NCBI GenBank assembly: GCA_037013495.1
Contig: CM072805.1
Span: 24,000,669-24,064,668, forward strand
Origin: Hippophae tibetana
Taxonomy: Eukaryota; Streptophyta; Magnoliopsida; Rosales; Elaeagnaceae
Length of the DNA stretch: 64,000 bases
Direction of reading: 5' to 3'
The notes beneath the pieces were generated by a model that saw nothing but the letters and a program-made list of their open reading frames with translations, did no database searches and was not told where the DNA came from. This document shows positions 47,282 through 60,100 of this stretch, piece by piece; the stretch's first letter is position 1, and each line of letters opens with the position of its first letter. Position numbers and translations under genes: made by a program.

Positions 47282-48343
47282 TGTCCTTATTATGAAAACA
47301 ATTGTGATTTTATTGTCATTACAAATTCAATAATTAAGCATAATATTCCTTCACACAATTACACTCCTCTAAATATTAAATCAATAGAAAAGAATTGGTG
47401 ATGACCATTTTTGTTATTCACTTTGATTTTACAAGATTATGACAATGACATTAATATGATTGAGCAAATAATCATATCAATCTATTTAAATTAAAAAATT
47501 CGATCTGATATGTTGAATTTGGATTAAAATCAATTGAGAAATTTTGTAGTCGAATCAAATTCACATCGACGGATTTTATAATTCGTTATATCCGATCCGG
47601 ATCAAATTATTGTTATATTATATTACTATTTTAGTTTAAAAATAAATATAAATATTTATAATAATTTAATAATTATTATACAAATACTATTTACTCATTT
47701 GATTTTTTTAGTTTTGATTATAAATAATAAATTTTATTATATATATTAATTTAAAATTTAAATATTATGTATTTTGTGTGTATATATGATAACAATTCAC
47801 AAATAAATTTAATCATCAATTTGGTCTTATCCGATTTGAAAAATCTGATATGTTCAGATTCGGATTGGTTCGAATTGATTACATCATCGTATCATATTCA
47901 GATTTAAAATCTTTAAATTTGATTCAGATCAAATCAGATTTATATCTACAAAAAAAAAAAGATAATTTCAATTCTCTACTCATTTGACAGATTCTATATA
48001 TGTCAATATCTTTGAAAAAATTTCTATAGATAATATCATTACAAAAGGGATGATGGCGATATTCATTGGGTTCCCTATATTGATATGTGCAAGTTGAAAT
48101 GAACGAATGTAATGGGCTTTAGGAATCTATCATATTTTAATTAGGCAGTGCTAGCCAATTAAGCAAGTTATGAGAATTATTCAGCAACTGAATTAACTAG
48201 TTAATCGGATTTTAATTGTTAAATATGTTTTCGATCACACCTTTTGGTCAACTACATGTAATAGTCGTTCAAGCTATGTTTGGATGAGTCTCTTATGGGG
48301 TGTGATTTACTTGCAAAAGAAATTAGGTAGAGGATATGATATG
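47282..48343. other. Spacer with a possible degraded hAT-like repeat
   Basis: Between about 47490 and 47950 the sequence repeats motifs such as TCCGATCCGGATC, GATTCGGATTGGTTCG and AATCTGATATG on both strands, the style of degraded plant non-autonomous hAT repeats. Ends could not be placed. The rest is AT-rich with no gene. Confidence 0.4.
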
Positions 48344-50906
48344 TGTTATAATAGCTCTTTAGTGAGCAAATTAGAAAAGTCACATATTGGTTAGGAATGA
48401 AGATAAGTGTTGGATTTGGGGTTATAAATAAAGCCCTCCTTCACCATTTATAAAACATCCCAAAATTTGTAAATCTTCCTCTCTTTTATAAGGGTAATTG
48501 ATTAGCTCAATTTTTCCCAATTATTTGTAATTTGGAGTTCATCTATTTAGAGATAGTGGAAGTGATTAACGGCACCCGAAGACGTAGGTAACATTTATAT
48601 CGAACCTCGTTAAATTTATGGTGTTATTATTTTTTTGCTTTAATGTTTATGTTTCAATATATGCTTTAGTTTATTTTAGCATTATATTTCCAATAACATT
48701 ATTTTTTTTAAGTTAGTTTGAGTTATATTCATTCAAGGTACCATAGTCGATATTCCTTATAACCTCCACAACAACAAGAAGAAATTGTAGTTGATAGACC
48801 ATGACGACAAAATGTCAAGGTACCTACTCGATACAAGGATTTTGAAGACCTACATACTCAATTTAAGAATACAGTGGCCTGTGTACTATTAGTTTTGCAT
48901 GATGATGTTCCTTCCATATATAAAGAAGCAATCAAAAGCCCTGAAGTTGAAAGATGGAAAGAAGCCATGGATGAAGAACTTCTGTCCCTTCAGAAGAATA
49001 AAACATGGAAGTTGACACAATTACCTAATGGAAAGAAGGAAATTGGCCGCAAATGGGTGTATACAAAGAAAGAAAGATTTCCTAACAAAGATGGTATTCA
49101 CTACAAGGTAAGGTTCGTGGCTAAGGGTTACGCTCAAAAGGAGGGAATAAATTATAATGAGATATTTTCTCCAATTGTAAACACAGTTCGATTTGGAACT
49201 AGTTCAATTTGATGTGAAAACCATGTTTCTACATGGTGACTTAGAAGAGGAAATCTATATGTCTCAACCAAAAGAGTTTAATGTTGCTGGTTAATAGAAT
49301 TGGGTCTATAAGCTAAACAAATCATTGTATGGATTGAAGCAATCTCCAAGGCAGTGGTACAAACGATTTGATCAGTTTATGTTACACCAGAAGTACACCA
49401 GAAGCACACATGATCATTGTGTATATTTTTGCAAGCTACAAGATGTGTCTTTCATCTATCTCCTATTATACGTCGATGATATGTTGATTGCATCAAAGAG
49501 CCAAACATAAATTGAGAAGTTGAAGGCTCAACTAAGTCAGGATTTCAAGATGAAAGATTTGGGAGAAGCCAAGAAGATTCTTGGAATGGAGATAAGCAAA
49601 GACAGGAAGAAAGGGAAGCTCAGTTTGACCCAGAGTCAATATTTGAAGAGGGTACTACAACGTTTTGGTATGAATGAATATAAAAAACATGTAAGTACTT
49701 TGCTAGTTCCTCAATTCAAGCTTAGTGCTCAACTATCTCCTAATAATGATGCAGAACGAGAATATATGGTAAAGGAACCATATGTAAATGTGATTGGTAA
49801 CTTGATGTATGCAATAGTGTGTACAAGACCTGACATTTCATATACGGTTGATGTTGTAAGCAGGTACATGCATGATCCTGGTAAAGGACATTGGTTAGCT
49901 GTGAAATGGATTCTACGGTATATTATAAATACTGTAGATATTGGTTTAGTATTTCAACAGGATAATATCGTTGGTCAATGTGCAATCAGATATTGTGATT
50001 CTGACTATGCAAGAGATTTAGATAAGCGTTGATCAACTACTAGTTATGTGTTTACTCTTGATAGAGCACCAATCAGTTGGAAGTCTACCTTGCAGTCCAC
50101 AGTTTCTTTGTCTACTACAGATGCATAGTATATGGCAATTATATAGGTTGTGAAGGAAGCTATTTGGTTACGAGGTTTTCTTGAAGACATGGGAGTTGGT
50201 AAAAAACATATTAAGGTGTTTTGTGATAGTTAGAATGCTATTCATTTAGCAAAGAACCAAGTCTACCATGTACGTACAAAGCACATTGATGTTCGTTATC
50301 ATTTCGTGCGAGAGATTATTGAAGAAATTGAAGTAATAGTTCAAAAGATCAGTACTATAGAGAATCCCACAGATATGATGACCAAGGTGGTAACAACAAT
50401 CAAGTTCGATCATTTTCTAGACTTGATTAACATCCTGCAAATTTGAATTGGCATTGGCGTCGCTGATTTAGTGATTGGAGAAATCATTTAAGAATCACTA
50501 AGTCGCTAAGGTGGAGATTTGTTATAATAGCTCCTTAGTAAGAAGATTAGAAAAGTCACACATTGGTTAGGAATGAAGATGGGTATTGGATTTAGGGCTA
50601 TAAATAAATCTTTCATTCACCATTTGTAAAACATCCCAAAAATTGTAAATCTTCCTCTCTTTTATAAGGGTCGTTGATTAACTCAATTTTGTCCAATTAG
50701 TTGTAATTTGAAGTTCATCCATTTAGAGATAGTGGAAGTGATCAACGACGCCCGAGAATCTAGGTAACATTTATACCGAACCTTGTTAAATTTCTGGTGT
50801 TATTATTTTTCTACTTTAATAATTCTGTTTCAATATTTGCTTTAGTTTATTTTAGCATTATATTTTCAATAACATTATTTTGTCGGATTAGTTTGAGTTC
50901 TATTCA
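48344..50906 (+). mobile_element. Third Copia element, short, retaining only RT and RNase H parts
   Basis: LTRs begin TGTTATAATAGCTC at 48344 and 50520 and run about 390 bp each (to about 48734 and 50906), roughly 10% different. The polypurine tract AAGGTGGAGATT directly precedes the right LTR, and a weak primer-site match follows the left one. The interior is only about 1.8 kb: reverse transcriptase from about 48900 (ERWKEAMDEELLSLQKNKTW, VRFVAKGYAQKEGINYNE, YLLLYVDDMLIAS) and RNase H to about 50400. Gag and integrase parts are not present. I found no convincing target duplication. Broken copy. Confidence 0.9.
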
Positions 50907-50959
50907 TTTAAATCATAAGTGAATAGTAAATACTTAGAATAAGGAAAATATACCCGATT

Positions 50960-52290
50960 TTTCCAACAATATGTCAGTTTAGTTTGTTTGTACCCGAACC
51001 CATGGTTGCCTCTTATTTTGTGTGGGCTTTGGGTACCATTTGTGCATTGCTTGCATGTGGATGCTAAGATGGTTGTGTTAATTTATCCAAATGGCACATG
51101 AAATTCAGCCCTTGTTCAACAGATATTTGATAAAAGTAAGGCAAAAACAATTCTAGAAATTCCTCTCTTACCAAATCGCCATGTTGATTTTCTGGTATGG
51201 CATTATAATTCTAAGAGTATCTATATTGTTAGGAGAGGGTATCAACTAGTAATGGATTTGCGTGAACTGAAAATGAAAGGGGTTGTCTTCATCCTCTTCT
51301 GTGGCTATGACAACGATTATGTGGAGTTAATACTATGGACAAGGTGACATATTTCATGTAGAATGTCTTTAAACTGTTATCCCTTATAGTGTTGCATTAG
51401 CTCACCAATATGTGGTGTCTAGTTCAAGTTTCCATGTGTGTGGTACTGGTTTTGAGTCGGTGAACCATGCCACATGGAGGTGTGTTGCTGCTAAGGAGGT
51501 GTGGAAGCTCTCTAAATTGACAAATTATTATAAGAAGTTTAGACAGAGAGAGTTTTTTGAGTTTTGTCAAGTCCCACATTGGCCAAGAGTAAGACAACAA
51601 TGCTGCTTATAAATCTGGGTAACCCTCTAACTCACAAGCTGACTTTTGGTTTCAGAGTTAAGTCTGAGTTTCTAAGATGGTATCAAAGCTAGGCTCTTGG
51701 CTTTTTCACCTCTCATCGGTCCTTGTGCCGTAAATCCGAACTCTAGCCGATGTGGAGGGGAACTGTCAAGTCCCACATTGACCAAGAGTAAGGCAACAAT
51801 GCTGCTTATAAGTATGGATAACTCTTTAACTCACAAGCTAACTTTTAGATTTAGAGTTAGACTTGAGTTTCTAAGAAGTTTGTTTTGTTATGCTTTGGGT
51901 GCTGCAAGTGATGTGCAATTAGACTCTGTTCAATCTTGCATGTTGGGTATCACACGCAAGGTGTAATGCCTTGTTTGAGGGACATAGATGGTTGACTAAT
52001 GCAGTCAGGCACTGGATATTCTTGTAGGTCGAGGATTTCCACCGTGTTATAGTTGGGTAGCTTGTTCTGCCAACATCGTAGGTGCCGCCACCTATGGGTT
52101 GATATAAGGTGAATGCTGATGCTGATGCTGCTACTGTTGCGCCATATGAGGTGGTAGGGTTGGGATGTGATAGAGAATCACTTGTGGATAAACTATTGGC
52201 GTGTATGACATCCTAGTCAACTGATCTGCTATGGATTACGATTTAGTTTGGATGTCTTGTTTGGAAGAGTGGTGGTAGAGTCGAATCTTT
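50960..52290 (+). mobile_element. LINE (non-LTR retrotransposon) 3' remnant, interrupted by a TRIM
   Basis: Scattered but ordered LINE coding remains: a reverse-transcriptase C-terminal stretch (VDFLVWHYNSKSIYIVRRGY at about 51180-51240), a zinc-binding segment VCGTGFESVNHATWRC (about 51430-51485) and an RNase H start PPPMG followed by KVNADAD (about 52085-52120). Frames shift several times and stops are frequent, so it is a dead 5'-truncated copy. The end near 52290-52330 has AATAAATG and a T-rich run. The 312-bp TRIM sits in the middle at 51565-51876. Confidence 0.75.
51565..51876 (+). mobile_element. Complete TRIM (miniature LTR retrotransposon), 312 bp
   Basis: Two 113-bp LTRs, 51565-51677 and 51764-51876, begin TGTCAAGTCCCACATT and end TTTCTAAGA. 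Between them are only 86 bases: a primer-binding site TGGTATCAAAGC at 51678 and a purine tract GTGGAGGGGAAC just before the second LTR. The 5-bp target duplication AGTTT is exact (51560-51564 and 51877-51881). The LTRs differ at roughly 10% of positions. It carries no protein code, as usual for TRIMs, which depend on enzymes of other elements. Confidence 0.93.
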
Positions 52291-53403
52291 GTAAGTTATG
52301 CAGCTGGTAAACAAATAAATGATTCAATTTTTTTTCTTCCAATAAGGTGACATATTGTGAAATATGGAGTTCTTTTTTTGTGAGTATTGTTAACAAAGAT
52401 TAAGCTGCTTATAATTTAGTTAAGTTTGACTATAGTGTTTTGAAGTATTTAACTCTGTCTTCCACTAGTTTTTACAAAAGATATAAAAGCTTAAAAATTT
52501 AAATAAAATGTTTTTCTTTTAATTCTTAAAAAAAAGTGATAGCACATTTCTTGAATAAGTTAAATAACATTTATAGCTTTTTAATTTTTAAAAATTCAAT
52601 TTTTTTAAGGTTTGATCCCTAATTTATTTATTTTTACAAATTCAATAAAAAACTAAATATTTAGGTTTGAAAAATTAAAAATCTAAATCAAAAGAAAAAA
52701 AATTAATTTCAATATCTTAATTCAATTGTTATAAAAAATTAGGACATATTTTTAAATTTAAATTAAATTTCTAAAAATTAATATATTATGGATGAGATTT
52801 TATAAAAAAGTTAAGCCTAAACTTGAATTAAATTATTAACTATATGTTATATGTGTTGTGAAGCCTAATATTCATGTTAGTAAAGAAAAATACAATAAAG
52901 TTATCGTTATTATTATTAGAATGTAGTTAATAGTTAAAATAAATAAATATTTTATATAGTTTTATTGTAATAATAATAACTTAAAAAATCCAAATATCAT
53001 TACATATAAATATAGGTTTAAGATGTTTTATTTGCTACTTCCAGTTGTTTCCCCAATGCTAAACGAAAATCACAAGCAAAGCAAAAGAAATCCCATAGGG
53101 CCAAAACCCCTTGCCATACTCCAGTCGGTAATTGTCGCCTGTGCCACCGCTTTGAGGCAAGACGACATCCATCGACAAAGGTATTTTATTCTCCTCTTTC
53201 TTCTTCTTCCTCAGGTTTCTCGTTGCCATGGATTTCCATAACAAAGCTTGGCTGCACCAAATAAGCTGCATGAAATCTTGTTAAAATTGGTGATAATGAA
53301 CGAGTGAGGGTTATTTTTTATGCTGGTTAATGTGTAAGAGAAGCCGCAATTTTTTTATAGTGCTTGTAGTGGATCATTTTAATCTCAAGCCCTATTTGGG
53401 ATT
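52291..53403. other. AT-rich spacer with a GC-richer patch
   Basis: 52300-53020 is AT-rich and empty. 53080-53200 is GC-richer with CCCATAGGGCC and AAAACCCC, motifs seen in plant promoters, and a possible donor ACAAAG|GTATTT near 53180, so it could be an untranslated first exon. No coding support. Confidence 0.4.
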
Positions 53404-53715
53404 GTGATTTTATCATCTGATCCATAATTGTTTGTGGTTTGTTTTAGTACGCACTTTGTTAATTCACTGCACTTTCTGTTTTCAATTCATACCTACACCT
53501 CTTGTAACATCAGATGTCCAATAATAAACAAAAAGGTTTTTTAGAGTTAAATAAAATTTGTGATTTTATCATCTGATCCATAATTGTTTGTGGTTTGTTT
53601 TAGTACGCACTTTGTTAATTCACTGCACTTTCTGTTTTCAATTCATACCTACACCTCTTGTAACATCAGATGTCCAATAATAAACAAAAAGGTTTTTTAG
53701 AGTTAAATAAAATTT
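53404..53715. repeat. Perfect 156-bp tandem duplication
   Basis: GTGATTTTATCATCTGATCC begins both copies at 53404 and 53560, and both run through AAACAAAAAGGTTTTTTAGAG. I found no mismatch over 156 bp, so it is very recent or an assembly artefact. Confidence 0.95.
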
Positions 53716-53752
53716 CTACTAATGCTGATATTAATAGCTATGGTATTATACA

Positions 53753-54201
53753 GGGTGAAGGTCGTCAGGGTCGTGTAAGCTACATGATTGGAGCACATAA
53801 ATTTTAGCTTTTTAGTGGACCATATAAGTTCTTTTGCTTTCATAAAATTAACACAAATTCTATTTTGACCATTGACAGAAAAATTGTGCCATATTATGTC
53901 GTTTGCTGGTCGCGTGATTAAATTTATAATGGTACTTCTAAATTAACAATTTTATTGGGATTATTAGATTGCTATCAAGTTATATAAATTTAGATAAGGA
54001 AGGTAAATGATCATAAATATCCTCACAAATTTAGTCTTATGACTAACAAATGACACAATTTGGCCCAACTTCTCAATCAATAGCCAAAATAAGATTTTAC
54101 TGTTAATTTTATGAAATAATAAAACTTATGCGGTCTACTAGAAAACTAATAGACTATGCACTACAGTTGTATAAGTTATCGGATCTTGTTGCCCTTTACC
54201 C
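53753..54201. mobile_element. Foldback MITE, about 449 bp with long inverted arms
   Basis: The left arm starts GGGTGAAGGTCGTCAGGGTC and the complement of the right arm starts GGGTAAAGGGCAACAAGATC. The arms stay alignable for about 150 bases, sharing TTTCATAAAATTAACA and ATTGT.TCATTTG.TAGTC-like blocks. No coding capacity. Long arms suggest a Mutator- or foldback-type MITE. Flanking TATTATACA (left) and ATGTACAGG (right) are similar but not an exact duplication. Confidence 0.75.
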
Positions 54202-54206
54202 ATGTA

Positions 54207-54527
54207 CAGGGGCGGATGCATTCATTGGTGATGAGGGGACATGTAGCCCTCCTCAAATTTCGACAAAATTTTTTTTAGGTGTAATATTTATGAAATTATA
54301 GATAAATTAATGTATAAAATAAAATTGTCTCATTTGAATTTCAAATTTTAATCTTTTAACACTAAATATATCAGTAAAACTCAATAATTTGAACATATTT
54401 TTACTAAAATGAGACATATATAACATATTTTTCAATTAAAAATAAGTAATAACTGAAAATTAACTAGCATTATTTTTACTGTATATATGGTGCCCCTCTT
54501 AGATGGAAATCTTAAATCCATCTGCCC
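54207..54527. mobile_element. hAT-type MITE, about 320 bp
   Basis: The left end reads CAGGGGCGGATGCATTCATT; the complement of the right end reads CGGGCAGATGGATTTAAG. The interior is AT-rich with GTAGCCCTCCTC near the left and TGCCCCTCTTA near the right end. Flanks CCCATGTA and TATATGTA match at five of eight positions, compatible with an old 8-bp duplication. It begins five bases after the preceding MITE ends. Confidence 0.6.
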
Positions 54528-54734
54528 GTATATGTATGCATTTAATTATGCATATAAAATTAGGACATCCAAATGCATATATTTTGAAGTTTATTTGTGA
54601 TAACTTGTTGTGATCTGTTCTCATGTATCAGTAAAAATGATGTTCTATTTTTTTTCAAGCTTCCCATTATGTTAAAGATCATATATTTAGCATTGATGAC
54701 ATAAATTTGAGAGGTGGCTACAGCATATTTCTAG

Positions 54735-55060
54735 TTGGAAATCCATCATCTTGGTGTCCCAAAAGAGTATGTTGTTGCTAGATCCTTAACGGAATCTAGA
54801 GGTAGAGCTTTAGCTCTAGCTATCTCTAAGATTTTGTGGTTAAAATTGTTTTCAGAGCTACATATTGATTTAAAATCAAGATGTTCTAATTCACTAGCAG
54901 TGAGTCCAGTGTTTAACCAGCCACATTAAGGTTCATTTTATCATAGACAAGCTTCACGTCTTTGTTAGAGACTCCGGCTTGTGGTGGATACTCGTGCTAA
55001 AGAGATAAGTCAACAAACAATTTTGGGTCCTCTATTTTATCTGCAACTTATTCCAGCCAA
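54735..55060 (+). mobile_element. Copia RNase H fragment
   Basis: Reads as a scrap of Copia RNase H (ESRGRALALAISKILWLK, SELHIDL, then NSLAVSPVFNQP resembling SSALANPVFHARTKH). No LTRs can be paired with it. Broken. Confidence 0.65.
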
Positions 55061-55435
55061 GTTAAATTTGAATTAATAGTTAGTCATGGATGGTTTTTAG
55101 AATATGTAATAGTTAGTCTAGCAATGTTTATTGATAGACTTTGGTAATATTGGGTATATAATTAATACTGGGTAGTTGGGTAATTGGTTTTTATGACTTT
55201 TTATTCTCTAATAATAAAAAAATTTAGAATTAATGTTAATTAATTCATATTTAATTAGTTAAATTGGGTCAGAAGTTTACATTTTTGGTTAATTTAAGAA
55301 GTTAGAATAAATGTGAAGTAATTATATTTAATTAGTTGAATTGGGTTATATGTAGAATTAGTTGACATTTTTCGTTGATTTTGTTCATGAAAGCTGACAA
55401 AATGACATTATTCATTTGTAGTAGAATTTTCATAT

Positions 55436-55665
55436 GTTATATGTAACATGAGGGGCATAATTGTAATAACGTAATCGATAGGGGCACGATTGTAATAAAC
55501 CCCAATCATTGAGGGCATAAAGTGTCATAAGTTTGGCATGTGACCTTTTCCGTTAACTCCATTAACAAATGTTGACGGAATTAGAAAGGGCATAAGTTTT
55601 TGTAGATCATAACATTAGGGGCATAATTTGCACATGCCTAACTTTTAGGGATGTGATTGTCAATC
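55436..55665. repeat. Repetitive GGGGCATAATTGTAAT-motif region
   Basis: AGGGGCATAATTGTAAT, AGGGGCACGATTGTAAT and AGGGGCATAATTTGC recur, with an internal hairpin TCCGTTAAC...GTTGACGGA. This is a common plant intergenic repeat style. Element ends not defined. Confidence 0.45.
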
Positions 55666-55879
55666 ACCTATCTCTACTCAATTTTATTAGCTCTTTGATC
55701 ACTCAATTTTTTTTTCATAATATTATGTTTACCATCTTTTCAAATTTAAAGGATTTAGTCTAAATATAAATATAGGGATTAAATGTATTAAAGGCTAGAA
55801 TCAAACATTTAATCTTGGGTTTGTCTGGTTTATAGAACCATGCTAATTGTGTCGTTACAGAAAGAAATGATAAGTATAA

Positions 55880-56179
55880 TACACTAGAGAACTAGGGTTA
55901 TCGTGAAACTCCTAAGCTCCTGCTTCATGCGCCGTTTTCATCAGCAACTCCCCTCCCTATCTTATATGCTCTTGAATCTTCTCTCTTTCACTATAATCCC
56001 CCAAAACCTTATCATATAATCACCTAAATTCTCACTCAAAAGTCTCACTACCAATCTGTTAAAGTTCTTAGGTATCAGCACGTAGCTGTAGGTCCTGTAC
56101 TTCTCAGCGCCGCCATCAACCTTATTGGCATCACCAATCACCCTGCCCTCCCTGACTCCATCTTTGGTCTTGTCTCAGG
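55880..56179 (+). other. Candidate untranslated 5' exon of LIP2p
   Basis: A GC-richer stretch with a telo-box-like ACTAGGGTT ends at a strong donor TCAG|GTAAGA (56179/56180). The next good acceptor is GAATCCCAG at 57109, followed after 11 bases by the LIP2p ATG. The natural reading is a 5' leader exon and a 930-base leader intron. It contains an upstream ATG frame of about 30 codons (MRRFHQQLPS). A separate stretch without ATG stays open into the donor (see findings). Confidence 0.45.
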
Positions 56180-57120
56180 TAAGATGCAAGTTTGCAACTA
56201 GTCTCCAATGGTCTAATTGCATTTTAAATCTCAGCTGAAATTACCCCATTTCATGTGTTTTTTTCCTTTTACCCTATTGATTTGATTGCTCAACAATATT
56301 GTCATCCCATAGTTGCCCGTTTTGAATGTTGCAGAGTATTAGTATACTCAATTCTATACTTAATTTATTTATTTCATTCATTTTCTAATATATAAAGGAT
56401 ATTTAGTTGTACATGAACTTAGACTTAATAAATACAGGAAATTGAATAGAAAAACTAATTATTTGACTAGTTTCTTAGTTGTAGATATTTTCTCAATTAG
56501 ATGTATGAAACTCTTTGTGGACTTAACCACACACTTATTACTAAAGATCATTCCTAATGTTACTCAGTTCTGCACCATTATTACTTGGCATTTATTATTT
56601 GAAATTTGTCTTTGTGCGCTAATTGCCCTCTTCTAGAGTAAAGGTTTAACATTCCCCTGCCCCCAATTGTTTGTAGTAAAACAAAAACAAAAAAATAAAA
56701 AGAAATTTTTCTGCTTACTTATTAAAAAATTGGAAAGTTAACTATTATTATTTTTAGTTCAAATGTAAGTCTACTAGATGTCAGTGAAAAACTTCAAGTT
56801 GTTTCTAAGATTGTAGTATAATTCTTTTTTTTTTTTCGGTTGATCTATTTTACTTGTGTGGTGCTGTTAATCTATTGCAATAGTATTGAAGCTAGTATAA
56901 ATGAATTTACTTTGAATATTCATTTTGGTGAATCACTAATACTTTGTTATCCTATTTTTCTTCTTTACTAATACACATTTAGACAGCAACATGAGTTATA
57001 TTCACATGCATGAAGTATATTTTCATCAAATAGTATTGCACATATTTTGATGGAGATTCATATTAGTAAACCATCAATTTCCACTTTCTTTTGTTTCCTG
57101 AATCCCAGGAGTTTTTGGGC

Positions 57121-60100
57121 ATGATTATTTCTGTGACTGGCTCCGTAGCCTCAATTCCAACACATCCAATCAGCAAGCACTTAAATAACCCTCCTCGGTT
57201 TCTCTCCAAAATAGCCGAGTCAAAATTGAACAGGTTCTCAGGTTTTCATGCTCAACTATCCATATCTCCAGATCCCAAGACAAAATGGTGAGTTTTTCTA
57301 TCATGCTTGGCAGTTGGCAATAACCTACCTTGCTTTCCATACAGCTAATGGGACCGACTTGAAACTCTGCAGCTGTGAATGCTTTGATTTGTACAAAGAG
57401 CTAGTTCCATACAACGAGGCTTGGTCCTGGCAAAAAAGCATTGTGAAAGAAAAAAAGGCTCTTATTGAGAGGAGTGAAGATTGTCCAGATTCATTGATTA
57501 TTCTTCAACATCAACCAGTGTATACAATGGGTACTGCTAGTTCCTTAGAATTCCTTAATTTTAACTTGAATGAAGCTCCTTATGAAGTTTTCCGAACTGA
57601 ACGTGGTGGAGAAGTTACATATCATGGCCCTGGTCAGGTAAATGTTTAACGCTGCTAAGAACTTATTCAGATGTTATTATCTGCATGAGCTCTGAAACTA
57701 TTGCATTTTGTAGGCATCAATATGTAATTTCATTGTGTAACCTTAACAATTTATAGAAGTTTGAATGACACATGCTTCTTATTAAGATAAAATGAAATAT
57801 GAGCTTTCTACACATATCTAGTTTGACAGGCACAGTGATTGTAAGTAGATATAACTTTTCTTACAAGAGGACAAAGAGTATGATTTAAGTGACTGTGTAG
57901 TATAATCAATTGGAATATTAGATATTAATATTTAGTTTCCTTATTAGTGTTGAAACTATTAGGGTTAGATATTAGATAATTATTATTATGTTTTGTTATT
58001 AATTTATGAGTCTTATTTAGAGTTTTATTAGGATTATGATTTTAGTATTATCACTCCTTTAAATACACATGTAATCTCTTAATATTATTATGAATGATGA
58101 ATATGAGTATTTATCTTTCTCGTTCTCCTCTTTACATATTTTGATTATCTAAATTTCTTCTATTGTATATTTCTACTTGGTATCAGAGCCATGTTTGTTC
58201 CTAAACACTTTAAATCTATTTTCTAAACGTTATTTTATTCATTCTCCCCGTTAATCATTTTGGTCATTATTAAAAAAAAGAGACATTTTTTTTAACAACC
58301 TAGCCAACATCCTCACCATCAAAACAGTTCAGCCACCAATCCAAATAGATTTCCGACATCAACCTCGCTTATCGTTCGAGCCGCTAAAGATTTCATAAAC
58401 AGTGCCTCATCAACCCATGCTCTGTCATCAAAGCTAGCGTCGATATCATTCACTTGGACTCGCATCAAAGATCTTAGTCGTCACAATAAGTGGAGTCTTT
58501 GTTGCTCTGTGTTTTTTGATCATTGAAGAGTTGTCCACCTTGGATTGATGCCATTGTGAGTTTGAGCAATTTTAGAATTAATTTGCTTACTGTGTTGAGG
58601 ATAAACACCCATATGTGAGTTTGATAAGCATTGACTCATCCGTTCAGCTATGTGATAAGTCTAGCAGTTGAGTAATTGTGGAGGTGCTATGTTCATTATT
58701 AGATATTGTCATTAATTACCTGGACAATAGATCTGGTACATTTTGGAATTCTGAAAGCAATTTGTTTTGGGTTTAGCATTCCACACACACATATATGATT
58801 AACACAAATTCAAGACTTAGTTGGCTTTGATTCACATGGAATTTTCTACTGGCTGATTTGTTGTATTGACTGGGTTTTTGGTTGCCATCACATACCATTT
58901 ATGACATAGAAGTTCAATTTAATCCGAAGGAATTAAAAGCCTCTAAATACGGAGTTAATTCATCGATTCAAACCTGAAAATATTTCATTAAAACTAAGAA
59001 AGAAACCTAAATACAGAAGTTCATACAATACTCATTCTCCCCCTTTAGCTCACATGCTCTTCCTATTTATAGCTAAAATTTCACTAAAAGAAAAACAAGG
59101 ACTATAACAAGCTTAATGACAAATATGACTCTAAAGTTCCCCAAACAACCATTAATAAAGAAATAAACAATATTTTTGACTCAAAGATAACAATAAAACA
59201 AACATAAAATAAACAACTTATAAATAGTGTTAAAAGCACCCCTAGTCTCCTACATCAGTTCTCCTTTTCTTAGAAAAGATTCCTCCAATCTTGAAGGTTG
59301 AAGGATTGAAATAGAGTACTCTTGAAGATAAGCCATTTGAAGATTTGAAGGGTCACAACTCTATCAGTTTTGAATGCTAGATAACATGAAGAGATGGTAA
59401 AGAAAACACATTACATGTTAGTCTTGCTGGCTTGTGGGAACAAACTGATCAGGATCTACAGAGACGTAGCTTGAGTTTATGATTGAGCCTTGGGATATGC
59501 AGTAACATTGCCATATGTAACAAAGATACCAACAACGTTAATTCCCAAGGTTCCTTTAAGTACTTTACTATGCACATTCCTAGTTACAAAAATCCAAGCA
59601 AAAAGATGGTCATTGTGCACATAAGCAGTGGAATTGAACTTCTTCGATTTTGATTCACAATTGGCTTTTCTGGTATGCGAACTGGCTTTTCCTCCTCTGT
59701 TTCTTAGCATTCATAACATATTTTGGATTGATTGTAAACACTTGTTGTTCAACTTTTTCAGTTCTACACAGCTGAGTATTACAAACCCAAAGTTGATCTT
59801 TGGATTGAGCTATTTCCTAGACGTAAAAATAGGGGTAGCATGCCTTTTAAATTCAAAACTAATGCAATTAGTTCCATAGGCATTGACTGATTCCAAAGTT
59901 ATTAGTGCTTCAATAACAGTGAGATTAACTCCTAAAAATCTCAAACTCAATCCAGCCGCTACAGAAACAGTATCACACTTGTACCTTGTAGGTGTTTTGA
60001 AATATTCTAACACTTCTGATGCTCATATCTATATTTTCTTTAGGACACATAAGATATGTATTAGACCATCTAGCTAGGAACAATATGATATACTCCATCA

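Noticed and set aside
47490-47950. Definite hAT MITE
   Set aside because: Motifs are suggestive but ends and a target duplication could not be placed.
53023-53271. 72-residue plus frame in the GC-richer patch
   Set aside because: No recognisable protein; more likely promoter or leader DNA.
57288-57372. Frame beginning at 57248 as an alternative LIP2p start without the short intron
   Set aside because: It would lack the transit-peptide-like exon, and the 85-base intron has a perfect GTGAGT donor and an in-phase acceptor.
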